Shown: positions 49,147-59,412, counted from the stretch's first letter. The stretch is 64,000 nt of DNA from Anthracocystis setariae (GCA_928724745.1 CAKMXJ010000002.1:1054001-1118000); one strand, 5' to 3'. Notes: generated by a model not told the origin, from the sequence alone. Made by a program: numbers and translations.

Positions 49147-50088
49147 TTATTTGTTTGCACCTCTAACTTGTCTCTCCTCTGTCTTGCTTCCCAGTACCAT
49201 GTCAAGAAGCTCCTTACCAAGCTGAGAAGCGCCCTTCTTCTCATATATAGCCTGTCTATAGAAAGCACTGAAAGACCACCTTCCTCCAGGGCAGCCATCT
49301 AAGGCCTCCGTGCTGTGGTTGAATTTGGTGTTGAAGATAGCAATGTCCAGGTGATCAAGTTGCACCTTGATGTTGTACTTGTGCAAGACCAAAAGACAAG
49401 GAGCTCCAAAGTTGAAAAGGAAGAAGGGAGGATGATCAAGCTTGTCAACATGTGCAACACCAGTGAAGCCGTCAAAGAAAGTGACTGTTGTCCACCAAGG
49501 GCTGAGTAAGTTGGCTTGCCTGTCAAATGACTTCCTGATAAAGTTGTTGGGCTTCTTTCTGGAAAGCATGTCCTTCTTCCATTCATCTGGTAGGAGTGTC
49601 TTGAGAGGGAGAAGATGCTTCGGACTGTGTTCCTTGGCCCACTCAAGCAGGGCAGTGGCAATCTTCCTGTGTTTGCCCTTATTGTTGGCTGTGAAACCAA
49701 GATAACTGTATCCAACACTGTGACTGATGCCAAGCTCAAAGTTTCCCCTAGTTTCCCTGCCTGATATAGCTGTATTGAGCTCCTGAAAGCAATCATAACC
49801 CCTCTTTGCTGATTTCTGAACCTGTGCATGCTTGTGGTCCAAAGGAGGAGAGATTCTCATGAAGATTGGATCATCTGTGACCCTGTCTCTGAGAAGTAAG
49901 TTTGTTTTCAGATTTTCCTGAGCCTGTCCTAGCGTGGAGGATGCAGCCTGAGAGGCCTGGGGTGCCTGTGAAGCGAGTTTGGAAATGTGGATGACTTTAA
50001 CTTGCTTCTGAGGTCCGGAAATGCGTTTTTGACGTTCTTGTTTGCTTGCCTGCTGCGCCAGCATCTGTTTTTTGGTCCTTTTGCCCAT
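49147..50088 (-). CDS. Putative TET/JBP-like 2-oxoglutarate/Fe(II) dioxygenase carried by the transposon
   Basis: 313 aa from ATG 50088, one uninterrupted frame. The N terminus is basic (MGKRTKKQMLAQQASKQERQ). The C-terminal third fits a double-stranded beta-helix oxygenase: His213 and Asp215 in GVAHVDKLD, then LLVLHKYNIKVQLDHLDIAIF, His258 in KFNHST and Arg270 in RWSFSAFYRQ. The HxD...H...R spacing (43 and 12 residues) and strand pattern resemble fungal TET/JBP oxygenases. Such enzymes oxidise 5-methyl bases, and fungal expansions are known beside other transposons. Substrate and activity here are inferred only. The start lies about 85 bp from the right inverted end, so the gene sits inside the element. 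The upstream frame opens with a non-ATG codon. Confidence 0.58.
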   Translation of the reverse strand: MGKRTKKQMLAQQASKQERQKRISGPQKQVKVIHISKLASQAPQASQAASSTLGQAQENLKTNLLLRDRVTDDPIFMRISPPLDHKHAQVQKSAKRGYDCFQELNTAISGRETRGNFELGISHSVGYSYLGFTANNKGKHRKIATALLEWAKEHSPKHLLPLKTLLPDEWKKDMLSRKKPNNFIRKSFDRQANLLSPWWTTVTFFDGFTGVAHVDKLDHPPFFLFNFGAPCLLVLHKYNIKVQLDHLDIAIFNTKFNHSTEALDGCPGGRWSFSAFYRQAIYEKKGASQLGKELLDMVLGSKTEERQVRGANK

Positions 50089-50189
50089 GTTTGGATGAAA
50101 ATTGAAAAAGCTGTGGTGGTTGTAAAGCAAGAATGACGCAAGGCAAAAAAGCGGTTTTTCACTTTTTAGCACCAAAACCTCAAAAGTGT

Positions 50190-52352
50190 GTGAAAGAATA
50201 GAGGAAGTGAAATTACGGCCTTACAGCAAAGCCAAAAATAAATAGTTAATTCTGGCCTTTGAGCGTGACTTACAGAAGTAGGCGTTGGGTGATCAATCCC
50301 GATGTTGGGTTCTGACAAACTGCAGGTTTGTTGGAATCCCGGAAGTCTTAGGATGTCCAAACGTTATCTTTGTTATTATTTCAAAGACTCACATTGGGTC
50401 TCTGACGTTCACATTGTTTTGCAGAGGTAGGAAGCTTGAGCAATGAATACTATAAGCACTTTGATGACTACTCAACAAGTTGTTGGAGGGAAGGTATGAT
50501 AAGAGTAAATGGGGAAAAGATTTGATGAGATTTTGAGACAACCAACAGAGCATGGTGAGTAGTGCTTATATACACAATAGAGCCACCGGGATACTTGTTT
50601 GTGAGGCTACTTGACGATGTACTTCAAGGAGTGTCATACTTGCGGTGTGGTCTCCTTGTTAAGCGCCAAGGGTCTGACAACCTCCTGACTGTGCGGCGTG
50701 GCACGCGGTGCGCGAGGCTTGGGCTTGAGAGCGCGTGGCGGGAGTGGTGGCCACGAGAGTCACCGAGCACGATCCTGAGGTTAACGGTTCTACCGTTGGG
50801 TCTGATATTCGCTATTACTCAAGGTAACTAAGAATACATTCGACGAGCGGACGACAGGGAGGTGACGCGCGGCTGCTCACTTATAAAGCATCACGCGTAC
50901 CGCGCGGCGCGCAACGGAACGTAGGCCGCGCGCGGTCCTGAATTGCGGGGTGGACCTTGTCATGTCACGCGTGGCGCGCCCCCTCCTTCACGGCGTACCG
51001 CGCGGCGCGCCCTAGTGGCCACACATCGCGCGGCACGCGCCTGGCGGCACTCCCGTGGCGCGCTGGCTGGGGCCCCCCATCCAGCCGTAACACTCCTCTC
51101 CTTGTTGCTAATGCACATCTACGTGAACAGGAGTGTGACTCATTGGCCGGATCGGGAAGATCTTGTATGGGTCTTTGCGACATATTGTGGGGTCGCAAAC
51201 CCAACGGCGGGTTTGAGATGATGTCTTGAATCTTCTGTCTCAAATTGTGTGTCTTGGGCGTGTGTGTGGGAGCTTTCCGTGATTTAAGTCAAGTTGCGTT
51301 GTGATTAATTGAATCCGGTCAAAATACCAAGTCCCGCATGCGGATTGTAAAACCCAACATTGGGTTTGTGGCCAAAGGATGAAATGTTCTAAGTGTGAGA
51401 CGGTACATGGAACTCTAAGTTCCAACAAAGTGGTCTTTGGAGCAAGAGCTAAATTTGACTTTTGGAATTTTGCTCAGACACATTGTCCAAAAGCTCCCTA
51501 TTAAAAGTTGAATTCACATTGTGAAAAGTCAAATTTCTTGTAGACTAAGCCAGCGTTGGAACGCAGAGGTCCATATTCCGTCTCTCACTTAGAACATTTC
51601 ACCATCTAGCCACAGAACCCGCCGTCAGGTTTTGTAATCCGCATGCAGGTTCTTGAACTTTGCCGGACTCAGCATATCACAACGCAACTTTATCCAAATT
51701 GGGAATTTTGCATACATACGCCCAAGACACACGGTCCAAGACAAAGAATTCAAAACATAGTCTCAAGACCCGCGTTTGGGTTTGGTAACTCCGGATGCAT
51801 CATGGGGACAAACTGGAAACCGCTCCAACCCAACAAGACTTGTACTTCACAAATAAGGAATCACCTCCACGACCAAGCAAGGGGATCACACTATAGGTAT
51901 CACATTGCTCACTAAGGGATGATCAGTGCTTGCACAAGGAAGCACCATCATGAACTCGATGTGTATATAAATGCCTCTTTGCCATGACCCGTTAAGTGTC
52001 TTTGGGAATTCATCGAATCCTTCCCTATTTCACTCTGATACTACACTCTCTCCAACAACTCTCAAGTAGCCTTCGAGTACTTATAGTATTCTTTGTTCAA
52101 GCTTCCTACCTCTGCAAAACAACGTGAATGTCAGAGACCCAACATGAGTCTTTGAAATAATAATGAAGACAACGTTTGGATATCTTAAGACTTCCAGGAT
52201 TCCAACAAGACCCGCTGTTTGTTAGAACCCGACATTGGGGTTGATCACCTGATGCCCACTCCCGTAAGTCACACTCAAAAGTCAGAATTAACTATTTATT
52301 TTTGGCTTTGCCGTAAGGCCATAATTCCACATCCTCTACTCCTTTACAGCCA
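50190..52352. mobile_element. Large fold-back element with about 800-bp inverted arms
   Basis: The left arm (50190-51430, interrupted at 50632-51092) and right arm (51545-52352) are diverged inverted copies. For example, AAGCCAAAAATAAATAGTTA at about 50229 faces its complement at about 52290-52310, and GTTGCGTTGTGAT at about 51294 faces ATCACAACGCAAC at about 51676. About 115 bp separate the arms. The arms contain recurring phrases such as CCCAACNTTGGGTTTGT. No coding sequence is seen. It starts within 10 bp of the Harbinger right end. Confidence 0.7.
50632..51092 (-). mobile_element. GC-rich LTR-like insertion in the left fold-back arm
   Basis: On the minus strand it runs TGTTACGGCTGG...TATGACA and contains a TATA-like CTTTATAAG. 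Repeated CGCGCGGCGCGC-type words make it far more GC-rich than the arms. The other arm lacks it, so it is an insertion. The flanks are inverted (AGGAG / CTCCT) rather than direct, which is odd for an LTR. Confidence 0.45.
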
Positions 52353-52938
52353 GCAGGCTAGCCAGGCTTGCTGCGTTGAGCTTAAACCACCCACAAGGTT
52401 GCTATGCATACAGGCTTGCTGGGTTAAACAATACTGGCTTACTGGGTTAATGAACCAGCCCTGATGCAGTGAGCCTGTATTATTGAGCCAGATCTAACCC
52501 AGTCAAGCACACTTGCACAAAAAGATGATGAGATTGAACATTTTAATTGGGAGAAAAGCAACTGCATATTGGAGCTAAGCAGATATGGGTGGTGAGACAG
52601 AGCAAACAAAACAATCGACCATATGAAAGCAAGAAGAGGCAGGTCAGTAGCAAGTAGCACGCTGGAGGAGGAAGCGGAGGAGGAGGAACACACCTAGATG
52701 TCAAGACCAACCATGTAATTGCAAAGACAGCATCGCAAGCAAAAGAAGCGGCAAATGGAGCTGAGATTGCTTGTGACCATGTTGTAGTTGTCAACAGGCT
52801 TGCTGCAGCGCTTGCAGCGCAAAGAGGGAGTGTGAGGCGACGTCATTGTTGAGAGAGGCAAGCAAGGTGAGGTATTGAGCAAGGCAAGCAGATCGAGCGA
52901 GGCAAGCAGGTAGAGCGAGGCAAGCAGGTAAAGCGAGG
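52353..52938. repeat. Repetitive spacer with minisatellite
   Basis: It contains repeats of GGCTTGCTGGGTTAA (52397-52450) and a roughly 18-bp minisatellite around GAGGCAAGCAGGTAGAGC (about four units, 52856-52938). Short ORFs here have no recognisable domain. Confidence 0.55.
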
Positions 52939-53288
52939 TGTTACAAACATCAGTGCCGGGCTGGCATATAGAAAGGCGGTGAGCAGGAGATGACTTTCCC
53001 GATCCAGGGCATTGATTGGGGCCCAGGGGGATACTGCAGCAATCCCTGGGAGGGGCTCCTGGGGGCCATACCAAAGATCTTCCCTGCAACTAACTCACGT
53101 TAAGACGTTGATTGTATTTTAGCTTACTCACTCTAGTAGGTGGAAATTACAGACCTTCTCCCGCCCTCCCAACTCCCCGCTCCGCTATCTTGGCAACAAT
53201 CCTGGGAGCAACACCTGGTACCATGCCCCTGGCCTTGACACAGACGCACACCCACATTCCAAGGTTCTAAGACCCCAGGAGCCTAACA
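52939..53288. mobile_element. Second, diverged copy of the 358-bp LTR family
   Basis: Beginning TGTTACA and ending CCTAACA. Its last 200 bp (TTGTATTTTAGCTTACTCAC onward) match 48935-49112 closely; the first 100 bp are diverged. No target duplication was found. Confidence 0.5.
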
Positions 53289-53304
53289 GTGGTTTGCAGT
53301 CTCT

Positions 53305-54265
53305 GTATACATGTGGCATTCACTCTCAAATATGGCTAAGTGACTTCCCTTGTTGCTATAGCTATACTTCATAACATTCCATGTTGACTGATATCGTGCT
53401 TCTCACATGCAGCGTTGCGTGTGTTCTCACCATTATGAGACTGTTCCCCTGCAGTCTATTAGTAGCCCTTCTCTAATTTGTTTGGGGCAACATCATCTGC
53501 ACATGGGGCTCATCCTCAATTATGAGGGTGACCTGTTGTAACCCTGAGTGTTGTCTTGTATTGTCACCCCAACTTGAAGTGATTGGTTGGTTGAGCAGAA
53601 GGTCACTGGAAGTCACTTTGAACATGCAACATTGTGTGTGTGTGAATCTGTGTTGCCTTGACATCCGCAGTAACAAGTTTTGAGGGTTTACCCTTATTTT
53701 CTTAAAAGGGCTCAAATGTGATCCGAAACTCATCTCGCACTCAGAGTCCTTCACTTGTCAGCACTAAACAAGCAAGCTTGCATGTTTGAACACAACAAAA
53801 TTAGGATAAAACTCTTGTGTCACACATGCGCATACAAAAGAGGGTTGGGCCTCCCTTTTACCCAAATACCAGGAAAGGACCCTTAAAACCCATTGCTACA
53901 ACAAACTCAGGCAATCTGGGGTCCACACACGCAAGGTTGCATATTCAATGGAGACCCCCTAGTGACCTCCAACCAGGTGCACTCAAACAAATAACAATAC
54001 AGGTCTCACATCTAGGGTTACAATGAATCACCCTCATAATCAAGGGTGAGCCCCATTTGCAGACCATGGTGGACTAAACAAATCAGAGTGGGTTATTCAT
54101 AACCTTTAGGAAGCCAACCCTGACAAAGAGGGGAAGATATGCAAGGCTGCATGTCCACAAACATAACCTCACCCATCATGCAACGTTCTCAAGTAAGGCT
54201 ACAGCAACAAGGGCTGTCACTTAGCCATATATGATAGTTCATGCCACATGTATAATTAGGGGGTT
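53305..54265. mobile_element. Second fold-back element, about 400-bp arms
   Basis: Arms at about 53305-53720 and 53830-54265 are inverted, diverged copies. TATACATGTGGCAT at about 53307 faces ATGCCACATGTATAAT at 54242, and GATTATGAGGGTGA-type sequences face each other further in. About 100 bp lie between the arms. No coding potential is seen. Confidence 0.65.
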
Positions 54266-55180
54266 ACAGCCTGCTCTGTAGTAATTAAAATTCATCAAAT
54301 CATCAACTACAAAGTGTGTTCCCAACACGCAACTAAGTATACAGGCACACAAGCTTGCGTGTTTATTCCTCGCATAGCAGCCTATCAAGCCTCCCGATTT
54401 ACAACACCTACTTGGAGGAGTGCTGTTGTTCTCAATCCATTCTTGCTGGCTTCACTGCCAAAGAAGATTGATGATTAACTTAGTGATTTCAAACACACTT
54501 CCAAGCTTGCAACTTGAAGTGAACCAAGGACCGTGGTAAACACACTTCCTTGCATGTTTGTACTCAAACTTGACCATCTACTCACCATGCAACAGTGATT
54601 AGACAACCTGTAGAAACAAATATTCAGGATATACGGTCAAGTTACAAGTGCTTTTGCCTGGCAGCTTGCTCAAAATCAGCACAACTGCAGCTTGTCTTGT
54701 TTGACTGAATTGTTCATTGACTTTGTTCTCCTTCTTTCTCAACAACAGTCTCAACTGCCCTCTCTTGCTTGCTGATAAGATTGTCTACAATCACTTGGAC
54801 AACCCCCACAAGCAAGAGATCAGCCATGGTTCTTCTTACCTCAAGCTCAGAGCTGACCATGTTGCCTGCCAGGATGCCACTGCCCAGCATGTTGGCTTGT
54901 CTCCCTACTATTGCTGTCCCCACCACTGTCCACTGTGACCACCCTTTCAAGGCATGTCTGGGTCTTCTCTGCCATTGAGGTCTGCTCTTGCATTGGCTCT
55001 TCCTTCACATCCAGGTCTTCTGTCCATGCTCAACGCTTGCAACTCCGCCTTGACGGCGCCAAAAGTAATTTACGCAAGGTTCTGATCATGCTAGTGTACA
55101 AGTTTGATGGGCGCGGATGCGCCCTGCACGCATGTACCAGGATGCCGTGAGAGGTGTGCTGCCGCCGGTTGACGCGGAGG
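54266..55180. other. Non-coding, AT-richer repeat remnant
   Basis: It has recurring words such as AAGCTTGC and CACACTTCC. The longest frames (54714-54950, minus, 78 codons; 54717-54938, plus) show no family. No RNA gene is recognised. Confidence 0.35.
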
Positions 55181-55183
55181 AGG

Positions 55184-55275
55184 GTGGCTTCGTTGGGGTG
55201 GCTTCGTTGGGGTGGCTTCGTTGGGGTGGCTTCGGTGGGTGGCTGCGAGACACGATTTTTTTTTCTTTTTTACGA
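55184..55275. repeat. GGTGGCTTCGTTGGG minisatellite
   Basis: Four units of 15-17 bp (GGTGGCTTCGTTGGG type) run into GGTGGGTGGCTGCGAGAC and the terminal motif TTTTTACGATGTGATTC, shared with the palindromic repeat family nearby. Confidence 0.7.
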
Positions 55276-55465
55276 TGTGATTCCAGGAGGGTGAGCAAAT
55301 ATATACCCATCATGTTGGAACATTTCACCAAATGAGTTCGGAGACACTGAATGTCGTCGTTGACGACAAATCATCGATAGCGAAAACATGATGTTGAGCA
55401 TCGATATTAGAGCAAATTGAATATGTTTCACCTACAGTATTTTCTTCCTCAATCAGGACTGCCTG

Positions 55466-55575
55466 GTTGGGTTCGCAAACCCCCCCGGGCAACCCCCGGG
55501 CTGGATGCGGCGCGAACCCACGCCGGGTGGCTTCGAGGTGGGTTCGTGTTCGCAACTTTTCGCTTTTTACGATGA
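55466..55575. repeat. GC-rich palindromic repeat, copy 1
   Basis: GGTTGGGTTCGCAAACCC ... GGTGGGTTCGTGTTCGC, ending GCTTTTTACGATGAG. It shares arms and terminal motif with copies at 55928 and 57515. Confidence 0.6.
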
Positions 55576-55677
55576 GAATAGTCTCTGCTTAGGCGGTACG
55601 AGTCATGTCGTAAAGAAAGGAAGAAAATTGCAAACACACCCAGAAGCACCCGGGGTGGCTGCGAGTTTTTTTATTTA

Positions 55678-55678
55678 T

Positions 55679-55710
<32 letters not shown>

Positions 55711-55712
55711 CC
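55678..55712. repeat. (TTTTG)n microsatellite
   Basis: About five TTTTG units within a T-rich tract, following a partial CCCGGGGTGGCTGCGAG repeat arm. Confidence 0.85.
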
Positions 55713-55927
55713 TTTCTTTGCGATGGGGGCTCAATCGCGAACCTTCGAACACAAACAGGGCCATGAAGTGCGCGCCTGCAGTAATAACTGATCTATGATG
55801 GCCAAAACAAGAAAAGGAAATTGTTTTTTCAGTCTTCTTAAATTGAGTTGCTGTGAATCCTCACTTTTCAAGTCAAGAAAAAAAAGGTGCCCGTCTTCCA
55901 GCTACTCTCGTATGGCTTCTTTTCGAA

Positions 55928-56090
55928 TCACATTCGAAAAAAGCAGAAAGTTGAGTCCCCGAACCCACCCTCTCACCCACCCGGGGTGGCTCGGGGTTCG
56001 GTCCTTGGTGTAAACCCCCCAGCAACCACCCCGGGTGGGTGAGGGGGTGGGTTCGCGGACTCAACGTTCCGCTTTTTTCGATGTGAATGT
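55928..56090. repeat. GC-rich palindromic repeat, copy 2
   Basis: Inverted arms of about 42 bp (CATTCGAAAAAAGCAGAAAG... and ...CTTTTTTCGATGTGAATG) enclose CACCCGGGGTGGCTCGGGG and CACCCCGGGTGGGTGAGGGG. It is almost the same as copy 3 in its core. Confidence 0.7.
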
Positions 56091-56555
56091 ATTTCTTGAC
56101 GCGAAGCACCCAAATTTCCTCCGTGTATCTTTACGACATGATTCGTATCCAAAATGGGTGGTACTTTTCTCCCGGGGCGCCACTCCGGCAACCAGAGTCC
56201 GGGCGGTGGATCTTCTGCGGAACCACTATGAGCAACCAACCCCTTGGAGTTGAGTTGATCGCGAATCCATCAAAGCCACGTCAGGTGGTTGATGGCTGAT
56301 AGGCCGGACGCAAATTTCCGCTGTTGCAACGGATCCGCTGTTGCAACGTGAATGTCAGCTTTCGGCGGTTTGCAATCCTAAGAAGGGAAAATCCGTACTC
56401 GAAGCCAGATAGGGAGCCACAGCACACGTCGTATATAGGAACTCATGGAGATAATTTCCCGACGAAATCAATAGTAGTGTGTCGTAATTGTTTTGACAAG
56501 TTGTGATATGATTCACTACCGGCGTTTTATAAATTTTAATTAGTTTTAGCGGGTT

Positions 56556-56911
56556 TTTAGTCTTGCGCTACGTGGCTAGAGTGGGTATCTCCATGAATCC
56601 CTGCTGACCAGTCGTCTTGCTGTGAGATCTATCTCTCTGATTGGACAAATTGACCTTACCAGCGGAGGCGGCGGGTGTTTGATTTAGTGGGGTTTAGTCT
56701 TGCGCTGAGTGGCCAGAGTGGACCCTTCAATAAATCCCGGCAGACTGGCCGTTTTGTTGTGAGATTTATTACTTTGCGAGTTTTAGTATTGCGCTACGTG
56801 GCTGGAGTTGATCCTTCTGAGTGAATCCCGGCAGACTTGTTGATCTACTGTGAGATGTATCTCTATGTTTGGACAGGTTGACCTTACTGGTGGAGGCGGT
56901 GGGCAACTAAG
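56556..56911. repeat. Three diverged tandem copies of a roughly 90-135-bp unit
   Basis: Copies start at about 56556, 56693 and 56781, each with TTTAGTNTTGCGCTACGTGG, then AATCCCGGCAGACT and CTGTGAGATNTAT. Copies 1 and 3 also share GGACANNTTGACCTTACTGG and GGAGGCGGTGGG; copy 2 is truncated. No coding frame. Confidence 0.65.
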
Positions 56912-57514
56912 TTTATATACATGAGTTGGGTGGTCCCCAGGTCTTCCTGGAGACCCTACATTCCTCCTTCTCACACAGTGGTGATCTGCCTGGAGGCTAG
57001 TTTGCATCCCACTGTGTGAGTTATGTCTTTGTGTGACTCCCATTAGACAACCTAAGTCTTTCCGGAAGTTCTCTGATTCTGCTCACTCTGATAGGTTGAG
57101 CTGGACTTTGTCTCTCTTGGGTTGAACCTTGAGATCTGATTGGAGTTCCCTGTTACTCACTGGAGATACCATAGTTCTTCTGCAGTGAGTTGGGGACTCC
57201 CGGCAGTCTGGTGGTTGTTTGTTGGCCTCATTGGCTGCATTGGTTATTATGCATTGGAGATTCTTGCTGTGCTTGACTCTTGGTCAAAAAGATTTTCAAC
57301 CACCAGGCATGTTGGCCTCCATGCAGTTTATTCCTGCATATTGCCAATTGGGAAGATGTAACCCCAATCGCCAATATACTGAATTCATGATCTCCAACAC
57401 GGAGGAGCCAGGGTGCAGCCAGTTCCGATCCCCTGGCTCCCCCCATGGCTCTCTTCCGAAGCCAGGACCCCTGCCTGTGAACCCTGGCCCCTCGGGACGG
57501 ATGTCACAGTTCTT
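56912..57514. other. Repeat remnant without recognised genes
   Basis: A short frame at 57140-57361 (hydrophobic, 73 codons) is the only candidate and has no family resemblance. CTCCCGGCAGTCTGG at about 57196 recalls the tandem unit upstream. Confidence 0.3.
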
Positions 57515-57661
57515 TACGATGTGAATCGCTTCGCGAACCCACCCTAGCAACCACCCGGGGTGGCTCGGGGTTCGGTCCTTGGTGTAAACCCCCCAGCCAA
57601 CCACCCCGGGTGGGTGAGGGGGTGGGTTCGCGGACGCAACTTTCTGCTTTTTACAATGTGT
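57515..57661. repeat. GC-rich palindromic repeat, copy 3
   Basis: TTTACGATGTGAATCGC at the left and GCTTTTTACAATGTGTATC at the right enclose TTCGCGAACCCACCC ... GGGTGGGTTCGCGGA and a core nearly identical to copy 2. It lies about 110 bp from the 3' end of STN1. Confidence 0.7.
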
Positions 57662-57769
57662 ATCAGAGGAAGCTCGGCAAGGTCTACAAAATCGCCTGGG
57701 CCTGTCGGTAAGCAAGCAAGTCAGTCGATGGTCTTACTGTTTGATGCATGAATGCGAGCAGAGTATGAA

Positions 57770-59412
57770 TCAATCAATTACGATCGGGGCTCGACGCGAA
57801 TGATACAAGGCGAGGCTATCCTGAACAAGAGAGCGATTGACGAAGCGGAAGCGGTCGTCGAGCACGCGTAGCCGAGCGGTAAGATCGTCGACTTGTTCGG
57901 AAACATCTGTGTATAAAGTTGCTGATCCATTGTTGCCAAGCAGCCTGCGAAGAGATGCAAGCAGATACTCTGGGGTGACCAGACGATACCAATCTTGGTT
58001 GAAGGAGACGATTTCTCGAGAAGAGCCGGGATAGACATGTGGACTAGATTCGCAGAGCGTAATGAAACCATCTTGCATCATTTTACGTATAGCCCACTCG
58101 AAGAGACGATGCACCTTGTCTGTTTGCTGCTCGGAGGTGATGGTGCTGCGGCGGCGTGAAGCTTCGGAAGATCGAGATGCTGCACGGTCCTGCAGGCGTA
58201 TGTGAACCAGACGGCGGGCGAGCGAAGCGAGGACCGAATCTGCCCACAGATGCGTCGAGGTGAATGGTTGGGAGTGATAACGCAAAGTGATGTGCTGCTG
58301 CAACTGTAGCTGGAAGTATGACTCGGTCAAACTGTGATCAGCAATCTTGTCAGGCGCGCGGAGCCGTCTGGAGCCAGTCTGTGGTGTGCGTGAGTGCTTT
58401 GGGGCATATGGAGGGTCAGCTTTGTGAGCAGGCTTGAGCGCATCTGACGATGACGAGGACAAGTGGCCGCTTGAGAGGAGTAGGCGAGCTTCATCTCGAG
58501 ACAGGCGTTGTCTGTCTGCAAACTTGGGCTCCTTTGGTTCTGCGACCATCAATGGTGTCGTCACGGCATTCTGATCCAAGGGAGCGTCAGCTGTCAGCAG
58601 TCGTGCTGACGTGTTTGTACCAGCCCAAGGCCTTGTAGATCTCTGAGCAGCAGTTGGTTTTAGATCTTCGACACGTGACCAGTCGAAAGAGCGTCGGTAC
58701 AGCTCGTTTTCAAGCTTGATGACCTGGATTTGATGCAGGCTCTCGTCATTGGCATCTTGACATACGTGCATGCTGCTGACGAGTAGGCATATTTCTCCGC
58801 TGCGATCGAACTGAATTTTGCCAATGCCTTTGACGATGTCGGTTACCTCGAAGCGAGGCACGAGCGGTGCTGACCGTAGCGATGCTGAGGTGCTGTCGAG
58901 TCGATTGGCTGAAGTGGATGCCTTGAGCTGTGGCGGCATGATGTAGCACTCCGGAACGCCGCTAGGGGGGTTCGTTGAGACTGATGTAGTGGTATTCTGA
59001 CGCATATTGGCTTGACGAAGTGACTTTCGAGTCTCGACCAGTCGCAAAACAGAAGTGCCATCATCAATTTCGTAGGTGACTTGATCCTCCTTCGGCGTGA
59101 CACCAACGATGATGCCACACACCTCGGCCTTCAGACCAGGAGCCTGATGATGGAGAAAGATATTTTGACCTACGAGATAGACAACGAGATGCGAGTGAGC
59201 ACGCTGTTGCCAAGAAGCTGCGGTAAGTCTCGAAGATGGCAATGATTGTGTTGACACTTACCTCCGATAGCATGGGAGACCGAAGCGATAGGCTTCATAC
59301 GCCGTACTTGCTTACAAGTGCATTTGAGGATCGCTGACGGGCTTCTGTCCAGCCACTCGTAGAGTTGCACCACATTTGTGTCCGATAGAGTGCGAGACGC
59401 GAAGCTCTGCAT
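57770..59412 (-). CDS. STN1: CST complex subunit Stn1
   Basis: Two exons (59412-59262, 59169-57770) encode 516 aa. Stn1 with Ten1 and Ctc1/Cdc13 protects telomere ends and assists C-strand fill-in. An N-terminal OB fold spans the splice site: PIASVSHAIGGQNIFLHHQ, LKAEVCGIIVGVTPKEDQVTYEIDDGTSVLRLVE, with a second strand group at FEVTDIVKGIGKIQF and RSGEICLLVSSMHV. A Ser-rich linker follows. Winged-helix segments are at the C terminus (DKVHRLFEWAIRKMMQDGFITL, YRLVTPEYLLASLRRLLG). The 92-bp intron has GTAAGT and GTAG ends. The gene is the first single-copy gene after the repeat island. Family assignment rests on fold pattern and order. Confidence 0.74.

Larger units (their letters stand above)
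36878..50181. mobile_element. PIF/Harbinger-like DNA transposon with three genes, split by later insertions
   Basis: GAGGTTTTGGT at 36878-36888 and its reverse complement at 50171-50181 define inverted ends. Inside are a DDE transposase (+), a Myb/SANT-like gene (-) and a TET/JBP-like dioxygenase gene (-). Three insertions with 5-bp duplications (37708-45596, 45972-47080, 48755-49112) interrupt it; without them and their duplications the unit is about 3.9 kb. A perfect 17-bp inverted repeat (36906-36922 / 36988-37004) lies near the left end. No target duplication of the transposon itself is clear. The right end abuts a fold-back element, so the exact border is uncertain. Confidence 0.6.

Noticed and set aside
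52856..52938. CRISPR-like array
   Set aside because: Units of about 18 bp are contiguous without unique spacers, and the genome is eukaryotic; it is a minisatellite.
54714..54950. 78-codon minus-strand ORF as a possible small gene
   Set aside because: It lies in degenerate repeat sequence, has no homology that can be recognised and is overlapped by equal-length frames on the other strand.
55990..56010. GGGTTCGGTCC as a tRNA-like T-loop in the palindromic repeats
   Set aside because: No cloverleaf fits, and the sequence is part of a longer repeated palindrome.
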